Below are positions 1 to 8,061 of a DNA stretch of 64,000 nt, one piece after another. How positions within the stretch are numbered: the first letter of the stretch is position 1; each line of letters opens with the position of its first letter. The stretch lies in the NCBI RefSeq assembly GCF_008329535.1, contig NZ_NPKR01000006.1, forward strand, positions 329,431 to 393,430, given 5' to 3'. Made by a program: the position numbers and the translations under genes. Under the pieces are notes generated by a model. That model ran no database searches. It saw nothing but the letters and a program-made list of their open reading frames with translations, and had not been told where the DNA came from. The DNA comes from Mycolicibacterium sp. P1-18. Its GTDB lineage: Bacteria; Actinomycetota; Actinomycetes; Mycobacteriales; Mycobacteriaceae.

Positions 1-1402
1 CACCACCGTTGACCAAGGGTGGTTCACCGGCCGCCCCGATCGGCTCACCACCCTCGCGGTGACTGGCGGCCAGCAGACCCACGGTCCGGACGAAACCCGG
101 CCGGGTGACGTGCCCGTTGCCCCAGACGTCGTGACGCCACGTTCGCACGGCCCCGTCGCCGTCCACCTCGGCGGCGATCCGCACGACGGCGGCGGGACCG
201 AAGGGCGCCCAGCCGAGTTCGTCGGGCCGCGACCACACGACCTGCACGGGGCGGTCCGGCACGGCGAGCGCCAACAGTGCCGCATCCAGTGCGACGTCGT
301 CGGCGCCGTTGTGCCCGTAGCACCCCGCCCCCGCGACGTGCCGCACCTGGATCGACTCCTCGCCCATGTTCAACGCGCGCGCCAGTTCCCGGCGCAGGAG
401 GTAGACGCCCTGGCTGTGGGTCCACACCTGGAGCGTCGCGCCGGTGGCCAGTGCGGTCGCCGTCGACGGTCCCATCGACGCGTGTGCCAGATAGGGCCGG
501 TCGTAGCGGGCTTCGTGGAACACGTTGCGATGCGCAGGATCCGGGTCCCCACCACCGGTGTCGGCAATGACCGTGCTGACCGCGGGCGCCGCCAACAGGA
601 ACGCCGGCAGATCCGACTCGTCGGGCAGCGTCGCCCGTTCCTCCCACGTCGTGTCGGCGCGGAGCCGCTCCGCGGCCGTCAGCGCAACCTCCTCCCGTTC
701 GGCGACCACGCCGAGGAAGTCGCCGTCGCGGACGACGGTCACGACACCCGGCAACGCCAATACCCTTGCGGCGTAGATGGATCGAAGCGTGGCGGCCCGG
801 GAGGGCGGTCGGACGATGCGACCGTAGACCATGCCCGGCAGCGCCAGGTCGTGGGCGTACCGCGGACGCCCGGCCAGCTTGTCCGGCAGGTCGAGCCGGG
901 GCACGCTCGTGCCGACGATCCGGCGGTCGGCCGCCGCCTTGGTCGGAGCCGCACCGGTGACGGAACGGCGCAGCAGGCCATCGCGCGTCAGCTCCCAGTA
1001 GGTCGCCGTGCGACCGTCTGATGCGGCGACGACGCCGTCGGTCACCGTCAGCTCGTCGGCGGGCACCCGCCAGCGCCGCGCCGCCGCGTCGAGAAGCAGG
1101 GCCCTGGCCTCGGCCGCCGCCATCCTCAGCGCGGCACCCGAATGCTGAATGGACAGGCTGCCCGCGGTGTATCCCTCGTTGGGGCTGACGCCCGTCGCCG
1201 CCGCCGTCATGCGCACGCGCCCCAGGTCGACGTCCAACTCCTCGGCCACGATCTGCGCCAGCGCGGTCAACACGCCCTGCCCGAGTTCGACCTTGCCCGA
1301 ACGCACGTCGACGGTTCCGTCGGGCGACAGCCGCACCCAGTCGTCGACCATGGGGTTGGCCAGAATCGACGCCGGCAGGTCACCGTCCGCGACGGTGGTC
1401 AC
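1..1402 (-). CDS. Molybdenum hydroxylase large subunit (isoquinoline 1-oxidoreductase / aldehyde oxidase type), partial
   Basis: Molybdopterin-binding catalytic subunit of a xanthine-oxidase-family hydroxylase, which would hydroxylate an aldehyde or N-heterocycle with water as oxygen source. The frame is open from a GTG at 1402 to the window edge (467 codons, no stop), so the C-terminal third of a typically 700-750 residue protein lies outside. Visible family motifs are KVELGQG at about residues 37-43 and GGEPIGAAGEPP close to the window edge. The GTG overlaps the stop of the upstream 2Fe-2S subunit (GTGA, 1399-1402), so the two are co-translated. It lacks its own FAD or 2Fe-2S domain, which fits a two-subunit IorAB-like enzyme. 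The substrate cannot be read from the sequence. Confidence 0.85.
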   Translation of the reverse strand, partial: MTTVADGDLPASILANPMVDDWVRLSPDGTVDVRSGKVELGQGVLTALAQIVAEELDVDLGRVRMTAAATGVSPNEGYTAGSLSIQHSGAALRMAAAEARALLLDAAARRWRVPADELTVTDGVVAASDGRTATYWELTRDGLLRRSVTGAAPTKAAADRRIVGTSVPRLDLPDKLAGRPRYAHDLALPGMVYGRIVRPPSRAATLRSIYAARVLALPGVVTVVRDGDFLGVVAEREEVALTAAERLRADTTWEERATLPDESDLPAFLLAAPAVSTVIADTGGGDPDPAHRNVFHEARYDRPYLAHASMGPSTATALATGATLQVWTHSQGVYLLRRELARALNMGEESIQVRHVAGAGCYGHNGADDVALDAALLALAVPDRPVQVVWSRPDELGWAPFGPAAVVRIAAEVDGDGAVRTWRHDVWGNGHVTRPGFVRTVGLLAASHREGGEPIGAAGEPPLVNGG

Positions 1403-1869
1403 CGTGTCCCGTCCCGCAGTTCGGCGGCCGCCGACAGCACCGCGCGCACGATCCTGTTGTGGGCGCCGCACCGGCACAGGTTGCCGTCCAGCGCCCGGCG
1501 CACCTCGTCGGCCGACGGGTCGGCGTTGCGCTCGAGGAGGGCCACGGCGGAGACCACGATTCCGGAGATGCAGTACCCGCACTGCGCGGCCTGGCCGTCG
1601 ACCATCGCCGTGACCACCGGGTGCGGACGTTCGGGTGTGCTCAGCCCCTCGACGGTGGTGATCTCGCGCCCCTCGAGGCTCCCGACGGGCACGTCACACG
1701 AGTAGGTGGGCCGGCCGTCGACGAGCACCATGCACGAGCCGCACAGTGCCAGACCGCAACCGAAGCGGGTTCCCTTGAGGCCCAGATGGTTCCGCAGGAC
1801 GTACAGCAGGGCGGTGTCGGGCTCGGTGGTGACCTGCTCGAGCTTGCCGTTGACCGACACGGCGGTCAT
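1399..1869 (-). CDS. 2Fe-2S subunit of molybdenum hydroxylase (IorA-like)
   Basis: Electron-transfer subunit, 156 residues, carrying two [2Fe-2S] clusters that pass electrons from the molybdenum centre of the following gene's product. The N-terminal plant-ferredoxin-type cluster ligands are C38, C43, C46 and C58 (C-x4-C-x2-C-x11-C). The C-terminal helical cluster ligands are C97, C100, C132 and C134 (C-x2-C-x31-C-x-C), with the family signature CGYC...LCRCG. I chose the ATG at 1869 rather than the in-frame GTG at 1881, because GGAGG sits 5 nt upstream of the ATG and the protein then begins at its first beta strand. No separate FAD subunit is visible in the window. Confidence 0.93.
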   Translation of the reverse strand: MTAVSVNGKLEQVTTEPDTALLYVLRNHLGLKGTRFGCGLALCGSCMVLVDGRPTYSCDVPVGSLEGREITTVEGLSTPERPHPVVTAMVDGQAAQCGYCISGIVVSAVALLERNADPSADEVRRALDGNLCRCGAHNRIVRAVLSAAAELRDGTR

Positions 1870-1949
1870 GGTTGCCTCCACATCGTTTCATCGTCCTCCC
1901 GCTCGGCGTTCCCGGCCAACGCCCAGGCTCGCGCCCTAACCTGGCAACG

Positions 1950-2498
1950 GTGATCCCCGAGGAGTACCGCGAGTTCTTCGTCGCGGCCGCAGGTGCGGCC
2001 GGCGCGCTGATCGGACTGCTGTTCGTGGCGGTGTCGGTGTTCCCCGAGCACGCTCGCCAAACCACGACGCGCGTGCAATTCCAGTCGCGGGCGTCGGCGG
2101 CTCTGCTGGTGTTCACCAACGCCCTCGTCATCTCCCTGGCGGGCCTGGTGCCGGGGGTCAGCCTCGGCTGGTGGGCCGTGATCGCCGGCGGCACCGTGAT
2201 CCTGTTCGGTCTCGGAACCGCCCGGACGGTCGTCGACGCGGCGCGGCGACGGGAAGCCCGCGGCGACTCCGTGTGGCTGGTCGTCGGATTGCTCGTCATC
2301 GGCGGGTTCGAGGTGTACGCCGGTCGCCGGCTCGTCGCCGGCCTCGACCCGAACGCGCTGCAGACGCTCAACTACGTCGTCATCGGCGACCTGGCCTACG
2401 GAATCTCGAGGGCCTGGCAGTTGGTCGGTCTCCGCAACACCGGCCTGTGGTCGTCGATCCTGCTGATCGCCGGCCGCGACCGCGCACTGGGAGACTAG
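1950..2498 (+). CDS. Four-helix integral membrane protein of unknown function
   Basis: A 182-residue membrane protein that I do not recognise by name. Four hydrophobic segments are visible, around residues 8-30 (Ala/Gly rich), 50-72, 76-98 and 112-130, with a short charged cytoplasmic loop (TARTVVDAARRREARGD) after the third. There is no signal peptide, metal motif or enzymatic signature. The start was set at GTG 1950, because the upstream in-frame residues to 1872 are Pro/Arg-rich and unlike a membrane-protein N terminus. It is divergent from the molybdenum hydroxylase genes and ends 4 nt before the threonine aldolase gene, so it is probably co-transcribed with it. Confidence 0.65.
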   Translation: MIPEEYREFFVAAAGAAGALIGLLFVAVSVFPEHARQTTTRVQFQSRASAALLVFTNALVISLAGLVPGVSLGWWAVIAGGTVILFGLGTARTVVDAARRREARGDSVWLVVGLLVIGGFEVYAGRRLVAGLDPNALQTLNYVVIGDLAYGISRAWQLVGLRNTGLWSSILLIAGRDRALGD

Positions 2499-2502
2499 GG
2501 AC

Positions 2503-3561
2503 ATGGTCGACACCCTTCACGACACCGGCTACCGGGGCTTCGCGAGCGACAACTACGCCGGCGTGCACCCCGAGGTACTCGACGCGCTGGCCACGGCCAA
2601 CGGCGGACACCAGGTGGCCTACGGCGGGGACGCGTACACCGGCCGGCTGCTCGAGGTGGTGCGGGCCGAGTTCGGCGACGCCGCCGAGGTCTTCCCCGTG
2701 TTCAACGGCACGGGCGCCAACGTCGTCGCCCTGACGGCGATGATGCCGCGCTGGGGCGCCGTCGTCTCCAGCGCGACCGCGCACATCAACACCGACGAGG
2801 GTGGCGCACCCGAACGGGTCAGCGGCCTCAAGCTCCTCACCGTGCCCACCCCGGACGGCAAGCTCGACCCCGAGCTGATCGCGACGCACGCCTGGGGGTG
2901 GGGCGACGAGCACCGCGCCCAGCCACTGACCGTCAGCATCACCCAGACCACCGAACTCGGCACGCTGTACACCCCCGACGAGGTGCGGGCGATCGCCGAC
3001 GTCGCGCACGGCCGCGGCATGGGCCTGCACATGGACGGGGCCCGCATCTGGAACGCGGCCGCCGCTCTGGGCGTGCCGTTCCGCGAGTTCACCTCCGACG
3101 CCGGGGTCGACGTCGTCAGCTTCGGCGGCACCAAGAACGGGCTGCTGGGCGCCGAGGCCGTGGTGGTCGTCGACCCGGCCCGCGTCGAGGGCATGCCGTA
3201 CCTGCGCAAGCTCAGCATGCAGCTGGCCAGCAAGATGCGCTTCGCCAGTGCGCAGCTGCTCGCACTGTTCGACGACGAGCTGGGGCTGCGGTCGGCCGCG
3301 CACGCCAACGCCATGGCCGCCCGGCTGCGCCGTGCGCTCGAGGAGCAACCCGTCGACGGCCTGTCGTTCAGCCAGGCGACCGAGGCCAACGCGGTGTTCG
3401 CGGTGCTGCCCAACGACGCGGCCGACCGCATCCGGGAACGCGTGCGGTTCTACGACTGGGATCGCGCGGCCGGCGAAGTGCGGTGGATGTGCGCCTGGGA
3501 CACCACCGAGGATGACGTCGACGGGTTCGTCGAGGCCATCCGCGAGGAGTTGGGTCGCTAG
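2503..3561 (+). CDS. Low-specificity L-threonine aldolase (beta-eliminating lyase family)
   Basis: PLP-dependent cytoplasmic enzyme of fold type I that cleaves L-threonine or L-allo-threonine to glycine and acetaldehyde, or a related beta-hydroxy amino acid. It is 352 residues, normal for the family. The N terminus has the substrate-site motif SDNYAGVHPEV, the cofactor Asp lies in LHMDGARIWNA (about residue 178), and the Schiff-base lysine is K211 in SFGGTKNG. GTNVV-like phosphate-binding residues (GTGANVV) appear near residue 70. The small membrane protein precedes it by 4 nt and an SGNH hydrolase follows after 10 nt. Tyrosine phenol-lyase-like activity is less likely given the length. Confidence 0.88.
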   Translation: MVDTLHDTGYRGFASDNYAGVHPEVLDALATANGGHQVAYGGDAYTGRLLEVVRAEFGDAAEVFPVFNGTGANVVALTAMMPRWGAVVSSATAHINTDEGGAPERVSGLKLLTVPTPDGKLDPELIATHAWGWGDEHRAQPLTVSITQTTELGTLYTPDEVRAIADVAHGRGMGLHMDGARIWNAAAALGVPFREFTSDAGVDVVSFGGTKNGLLGAEAVVVVDPARVEGMPYLRKLSMQLASKMRFASAQLLALFDDELGLRSAAHANAMAARLRRALEEQPVDGLSFSQATEANAVFAVLPNDAADRIRERVRFYDWDRAAGEVRWMCAWDTTEDDVDGFVEAIREELGR

Positions 3562-3571
3562 GGTTCGAGCC

Positions 3572-4228
3572 ATGACGGTGAAGACGGTGATGTGCTTCGG
3601 TGACTCGCTGACGTGGGGCTGGGTGCCCGCAGACCAGACCGCACCCACCACGCGGTTTCCCCGCGACGTGCGCTGGCCGGGCGTGCTCGCCGCGACGCTC
3701 GGGGACGACGTGGCGGTCGTCGAGGAGGGCCTCAGCGCCCGCACCACCAACGTCGACGACCCCACCGACCCGCGGCTCAACGGCGCGGCCCACCTGCCGA
3801 TCGCGCTGGCCAGTCACCTGCCGCTGGACCTGGTCATCCTGATGCTCGGCACCAACGACACCAAGGCGTACTTCCACCGCACGCCGTTCGACATCGCGAC
3901 CGGGATGTCGGTGCTCGCCGCGCAGGTGCTCGGGTCAGCGGGCGGCGTCGGCACCGTGTACCCGGCGCCGAAGGTCCTGGTCGTGGCCCCGCCACCGCTG
4001 GCCGCGATGCCCGACCCGTGGTTCCAGATGACCTTCGAGGGCGGGCAGCCGAAGTCGGCCCGGCTGGCCGACGCGTATCAGGCGCTGTGCGCGTACATGA
4101 AGATTCCGTTCTTCGACGCGGGGTCGGTGATCAGCACCGACGGCAGCGACGGTGTGCACTTCACCGAGGAGAACAACCGCGATCTGGGCACCGCGCTAGC
4201 CGACGAGGTACGTCGACTCCTGCTGTGA
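3572..4228 (+). CDS. SGNH/GDSL-family hydrolase (arylesterase-like)
   Basis: Esterase or acyl hydrolase of 218 residues. The nucleophile block is CFGDSLTWGW (Ser12), block III is MLGTNDTK, and the catalytic Asp/His pair is D193 and H196 in GSDGVHFTEEN. There is no signal peptide, so it is probably cytoplasmic. The short form and the GDSLTWG block resemble bacterial arylesterase/acyltransferases with perhydrolase activity; the substrate is unknown. The start is the ATG at 3572; the frame stays open further upstream but that part overlaps the aldolase gene in another frame. The 3' end overlaps the convergent histidine kinase gene by 33 bp. Confidence 0.87.
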   Translation: MTVKTVMCFGDSLTWGWVPADQTAPTTRFPRDVRWPGVLAATLGDDVAVVEEGLSARTTNVDDPTDPRLNGAAHLPIALASHLPLDLVILMLGTNDTKAYFHRTPFDIATGMSVLAAQVLGSAGGVGTVYPAPKVLVVAPPPLAAMPDPWFQMTFEGGQPKSARLADAYQALCAYMKIPFFDAGSVISTDGSDGVHFTEENNRDLGTALADEVRRLLL

Positions 4229-5374
4229 CGGAGCGGGTGAGGTGGGCCCGGACTCGACGCCCCGCGGCAGGGACACGGTGAAGGTGGTCCCCTGACCCAG
4301 CCCCGGACTGTCGGCCTTGATGCTGCCCCCGTGACCGTCGACGAGGGCCTTGGCGATCGCCAAGCCGATGCCGGCGCCGCCGTGCACCCGGTCGCGGGCC
4401 GCGTCCACCCGGTAGAAGCGGTCGAAGAGGTGGGGCAGGTGCTCGGGTGGCACGCCGTCGCCGGTGTCGGAGACCACCACCGTCACCCCGTCGTGAGTCG
4501 CCCGCGCCCCGATCGTCGCGGAGCCTCCGCTCGGCGTGTGCCGCAGGCCGTTCTCCAGCAGGTTCGCGAACACCTGCCCGAGGCGTTCCGGGTCGGCCCA
4601 CACCTCGGGAAGGTTGGCAGCCGTCACCGACGTCAGGGTGACGCCCTTGGCGCGGTAGCGCGGTTCCCACACCGTCGTCGCAGTCGTCACGAGCTGCGCG
4701 ATCGAGGTCCAGCGCGCGTCGATCGTGCGGGCCCGGTGCTCGGCGTCGGACAACGCGGCGACGTCCTTGCTGAGCCGGGTCAGTCGGCGCGACTGGTCGC
4801 GCAGCACCGCGATGGCGTCGTCGTCGAGCGTCTTCACGCCGTCTTCGAGTGCCTCCAGGTAGGCCTCGACGATGGAGACCGGTGTCCGCATCTCGTGGGC
4901 GAGGTCGGCGAGCATCTGCCGGCGGCTGTGCTCGACGCGCCCGAGACTGTGCGCCATGGTGTTGAACGCGAGCGCGATCTCGTCGAACTCCCGGCCCAAT
5001 CGCGGTGCGCTGACCCGGAAGTCGTAGTGGCCGTCGGCAATCACCGTGGCGGCGTGGGCGAGTTCGGTCGCGGAGTGGTAGACCCGCCGGCTCAGGTACC
5101 AGCTCAGCGCGAGGGCGGCCGCGATCGACACCAGCAGCGCCATCCCCAGTGACGCGGCGGTGGCCTTCTCGAACGCCCGCTGATACGGGTGGTCGCCCGA
5201 TGCGCCCGGCCGGACCGCGGCGTCCATCAGGCGCCGGAACATCGGCGGGCCCACGAGGGCGGCGACCAACGTGGCGGTGACGAAGCTCGCCACGATCACC
5301 ACCGAGTTGACCGCCAGCAGTCGTGTCCGGATGCCGAAGCGGGAGGCGTTGTGCGGAAACGACTTCGGCTCCAC
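4196..5374 (-). CDS. Membrane sensor histidine kinase
   Basis: Sensor kinase of 392 residues for the response regulator just upstream. Two membrane segments (about residues 18-40 and 74-94) flank a short extracytoplasmic loop of roughly 33 residues, followed by a HAMP linker (about 95-146). The dimerisation box is LADLAHEMRTP with phospho-acceptor H160. The ATPase domain shows an N box (NLLENGLRHTP, N271/N275), a G1 box (DTGDG, about 303-307) and a G2 box (GGAGIGLAI). The GTG start lies 2 nt after the regulator's stop, so the pair is one transcript. The very small sensor loop suggests it senses the membrane or a small partner. Arrangement and location recall TcrYX, but I do not assign that name. 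Confidence 0.92.
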   Translation of the reverse strand: MEPKSFPHNASRFGIRTRLLAVNSVVIVASFVTATLVAALVGPPMFRRLMDAAVRPGASGDHPYQRAFEKATAASLGMALLVSIAAALALSWYLSRRVYHSATELAHAATVIADGHYDFRVSAPRLGREFDEIALAFNTMAHSLGRVEHSRRQMLADLAHEMRTPVSIVEAYLEALEDGVKTLDDDAIAVLRDQSRRLTRLSKDVAALSDAEHRARTIDARWTSIAQLVTTATTVWEPRYRAKGVTLTSVTAANLPEVWADPERLGQVFANLLENGLRHTPSGGSATIGARATHDGVTVVVSDTGDGVPPEHLPHLFDRFYRVDAARDRVHGGAGIGLAIAKALVDGHGGSIKADSPGLGQGTTFTVSLPRGVESGPTSPAPSQQESTYLVG

Positions 5375-5376
5375 GG

Positions 5377-6099
5377 TCAGCCCCTGCCCATTCGGTAGCC
5401 GACACCGCGCACGGTCGTGACGTACCGGGTGGGGTCGTCACCGAGTTTGCGACGCAGATGTCCGACGTGCACGTCGACGATGTTGTCGCTGCCCACCCAG
5501 GTGTCACCCCAGACGATTTCGATGAGCTGCCGCCTGCCCAGGACCTTGCCGGGCCGCGACGACAGCGCCTCCAGCAGGTCGAATTCCGTTCTGGTCAGCA
5601 CGATCTCGGCATCGTCGATGCGCACTTCCCGACCCTCGACGTCGATGCTCAGGTCGCCGATCCGACGGGGCGGCTTGCCCGCCTCGACGAATTCCGAACC
5701 CTCGCGCGAGGTTCGGCGGGGCCGTCGGAGCATCGCCTGGATGCGGGCCACCAGCTCGCGCGGGCTGAACGGCTTGGTGATGTAGTCGTCGGCGCCGACG
5801 GACAAGCCGACGACGGTGTCGACCTCGGTGTCGCGGGCCGTCAGCATGAGGACGTAGGCGTCGGAGAACATCCGCAGGCGTCGGCACACCTCGAAGCCGT
5901 CGATGCCGGGCAGCCCGACGTCGAGCACGACCACGTCGGGGTCGACGCTGCCCGCCAGGATGAGCGCCTGGCCGCCGTCGTGAGCGGCGTGCACCTCGAA
6001 GCCCTCGCGCTTGAGATAGCTGCCGACCACCTCGGTCAGCGCCACTTCGTCGTCGACGATCAAGGCGCGACGAGTCGGCGCTCCGGTGGGGTCGTTCAC
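5377..6099 (-). CDS. OmpR/PhoB-family response regulator
   Basis: DNA-binding response regulator of about 240 residues. The receiver domain has the acidic pocket IVDDE, phospho-acceptor D60 (VVVLDVGLPG) and the conserved KPFSPREL lysine. The C-terminal winged helix (about 140-240) has the family features LTRTEFDLLE, DVHVGHLRRKLG and TVRGVGYRM. The start is uncertain: GTG 6099 has GGAG only 2 nt upstream, while GTG 6114 is also in frame. It is divergent from the secreted-protein/peroxidase/cytochrome operon that begins at 6240, so that operon is the obvious candidate target. Autoregulation is also likely. Confidence 0.92.
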   Translation of the reverse strand: MNDPTGAPTRRALIVDDEVALTEVVGSYLKREGFEVHAAHDGGQALILAGSVDPDVVVLDVGLPGIDGFEVCRRLRMFSDAYVLMLTARDTEVDTVVGLSVGADDYITKPFSPRELVARIQAMLRRPRRTSREGSEFVEAGKPPRRIGDLSIDVEGREVRIDDAEIVLTRTEFDLLEALSSRPGKVLGRRQLIEIVWGDTWVGSDNIVDVHVGHLRRKLGDDPTRYVTTVRGVGYRMGRG

Positions 6100-6239
6100 G
6101 TCTCCATGATGCACCGCGCGAAATGGGCCGGCCGCGATCGTTAACGAATCTTCAGAAAGGAACCAGGGAACCGTCGTCTTGGTGCCCGAGGGTGAAGGCA
6201 TCCCGGCAGAGACCGGACCCACTCACGAGGAGAGCCGAC

Positions 6240-6446
6240 ATGAGAATCACCGCCAAGCGCATCGTTCCCGGATTGGCCGTGGGGTTCATCGCCGCCGCGA
6301 TGGCCCTGGCCCCGGTCGCCGGCGCCGACACCAGCCCGCTTCTGCCCTTCGGAACCACCCCGCAGGTGAAGACGACGCTGAATCTGCAGACCTCCAACCA
6401 CGACGAACTCGACACCACCGACGGTTCGCTCGACCTTCCGTTCTGA
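6240..6446 (+). CDS. Small secreted protein, 68 residues, first gene of the peroxidase operon
   Basis: Short exported protein. Residues 1-29 form a clear Sec signal peptide (positive MRITAKR start, Ala/Val core, cleavage probably after APVAGA). The mature part is only about 39 residues, rich in Thr, Asp and Leu, ends DLPF, and contains no cysteine or histidine that could bind heme or metal. The start ATG at 6240 has GAGGAG about 8 nt upstream. Its stop codon TGA overlaps the next start by one base (TGATG), so translation of the peroxidase is coupled to it. I recognise no family. Context suggests a periplasmic or cell-envelope accessory of the peroxidase, or the ligand that signals to the adjacent kinase; both are inference. 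Confidence 0.8.
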   Translation: MRITAKRIVPGLAVGFIAAAMALAPVAGADTSPLLPFGTTPQVKTTLNLQTSNHDELDTTDGSLDLPF

Positions 6447-7513
6447 TGCCGACTCCACGGCTCAACCGACGCGACGCCCTGGTCGGGCTCGCCGCCGCCG
6501 GCACCGTGCTGGCGGTCGGCGCGGGCGGCCTGGCTGAGGCGTCGGGCTGGTTGAACACGCGGCGGTTGACGTCGGCGCGATTCGCCGACCGGTTCGAACA
6601 GGTCTACGGGCGGCACAACGGCTTTCGCCGAAACCACGCCAAGGGGCTCGCCGCCACCGGAACCTTCACGAGCAACGGAGCCGGCGCCGCGCTGTCGTCG
6701 GCGTCGGTCTTCGCCGCAGAAACCTTCCCGGTGACCGCGCGCTTCTCCCTCGGCGGGACCGTCCCCGACGCGGCCGACCAACCGGGTGCGGTGCGCGGCC
6801 TCGGGCTGATGATCCAGCTGCCGCACGGCGAGCAGTGGCGCACCGCCATGATCAACTTGCCGGTGTTCCCGGACAGCACGCCGCAGGGCTTCTTCGACCG
6901 CCTGCTGGCGGGCAAGCCCGACCCCGCCACCGGACAGCCCGTCCCAGGTGTGATGAAGGCCTTCCTGGCGGAGCATCCCGAGACGGCCGCGGCGATGAAG
7001 ATCATCAAGGCGTCCCCGCCCAGTTCTGGCCTCGCGGACAGCACCTTTCACGGACTCAACGCCTTCATCGCGACGAACAACGCAGGAACCTCGGTGCCCA
7101 TCAGGTGGTCCGCCGTGCCGATGGATCCACCCGGGGTGGCCTCGCCCGGCGGACACGACTACCTGTTCGACGGCCTCGTCGAGCGGATGCACCGCGGCCC
7201 GGTGAGCTGGCGTCTGGTGCTGACGGTGGCCGACCCGGGCGATCCCACGCACGACGCCACGCTTCCGTGGCCGCCCGGACGACGCACCGTCGACGCCGGG
7301 GTGATCACCATCGACGCCGTCCTCACCGAGGCCGCAGGCAACGCCCGCGACGTCAACTTCGACCCGCTGGTGCTGCCCGACGGACTGAGTCCGTCGGACG
7401 ACCCGCTGCCCCAGGCCCGCTCGGCGGTCTACGCCCGCTCGTACGAACGGCGCACCCGAGAACCCAAGTCCCCCAGCGAAGTCGACGTCGAAAAGGTGAA
7501 CAGTGACCACTGA
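6446..7513 (+). CDS. Tat-exported catalase-related heme peroxidase (SrpA-like)
   Basis: Heme enzyme of 355 residues with a short catalase fold, as in the catalase-related peroxidases that use organic electron donors with peroxide. A twin-arginine leader (LNRRDALVGLAAAG) occupies the N terminus, so the protein is exported folded, probably with heme. The distal catalytic His is H64 in RRNHAKG. The proximal Tyr ligand is Y329 in ARSAVYARSYERR, preceded by the family motif DGLSPSDDPL. It is about 130 residues shorter than true catalases, as expected for the subfamily. The gene starts on the stop of the small secreted protein and overlaps the cytochrome b561 start by 11 nt, a translationally coupled trio. 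Confidence 0.88.
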   Translation: MPTPRLNRRDALVGLAAAGTVLAVGAGGLAEASGWLNTRRLTSARFADRFEQVYGRHNGFRRNHAKGLAATGTFTSNGAGAALSSASVFAAETFPVTARFSLGGTVPDAADQPGAVRGLGLMIQLPHGEQWRTAMINLPVFPDSTPQGFFDRLLAGKPDPATGQPVPGVMKAFLAEHPETAAAMKIIKASPPSSGLADSTFHGLNAFIATNNAGTSVPIRWSAVPMDPPGVASPGGHDYLFDGLVERMHRGPVSWRLVLTVADPGDPTHDATLPWPPGRRTVDAGVITIDAVLTEAAGNARDVNFDPLVLPDGLSPSDDPLPQARSAVYARSYERRTREPKSPSEVDVEKVNSDH

Positions 7514-8057
7514 GGCTCCCGCCGCCGCGCCACCGAAGTTCACCCTGGCGTCCCGGCTGCTGCACTGGTCGATGGCCGCGATGGTGATCGGCCAGTTCTT
7601 CCTCGGCGCCACGATGGTCGCCGCGCTGGTCTACTACCCGCTCCTGCTGGCGATCCACCGGGTGCTCGGCATCCTCATCCTGGTCTTCGTCGTGGTCCGG
7701 CTCGTCAACCGGCTGCGCCACCACCCGCCGGCGTTCCTGACGACGATGGGTCCACTGGAACGGAAGGTGGCGACCTGGTCGGAACGGATGATGTACGCGC
7801 TGCTGGTGCTCCAACCGCTGGTCGGCTGGGCGCTGGTGTCGGCGTCGGACGTGCCCGTCACCCTGGTGGGACCGGTGCATCTGCCGGGCATCGCGCCGCA
7901 CGGCATCGCCGTCTACGCCGTGCTGCGCACCGCCCACACCGTGCTGGCGTATCTGCTGTTCGCGACGTTCACCGCCCACATCTGTGCGGTCGTGTTCCAC
8001 ACCGTCGGCCTGCGCGACGGGTTGCTGCGGCGCATGACGATTCGCGTGCGGCGGTGA
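7503..8057 (+). CDS. Cytochrome b561-family membrane protein
   Basis: Di-heme membrane cytochrome of 184 residues that should move electrons from the quinone pool across the membrane. Four hydrophobic helices are visible at about 18-40, 45-68, 95-120 and 140-170. Likely heme-ligand histidines lie in LLHWSM, AIHRVLG, RTAHTVL and TFTAHICAVVFH. The GTG start at 7503 lies inside the end of the peroxidase gene. The pairing suggests the cytochrome reduces the exported peroxidase or protects it from superoxide; that link rests on gene context alone. Stand-alone b561 proteins in other bacteria have been linked to superoxide oxidation or to periplasmic reductases. Confidence 0.88.
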   Translation: MTTEAPAAAPPKFTLASRLLHWSMAAMVIGQFFLGATMVAALVYYPLLLAIHRVLGILILVFVVVRLVNRLRHHPPAFLTTMGPLERKVATWSERMMYALLVLQPLVGWALVSASDVPVTLVGPVHLPGIAPHGIAVYAVLRTAHTVLAYLLFATFTAHICAVVFHTVGLRDGLLRRMTIRVRR

Positions 8058-8061
8058 CCCG

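Noticed and set aside
4196..6099. Naming the two-component pair tcrY/tcrX
   Set aside because: Order and neighbourhood are similar, but the kinase is much shorter and I cannot confirm orthology without alignment.
6159..6172. GGAACC direct repeat 8 bp apart upstream of the peroxidase operon, as a response-regulator box
   Set aside because: Six-base units with one spacing are too weak to call. Recorded only as a place to look when footprinting.
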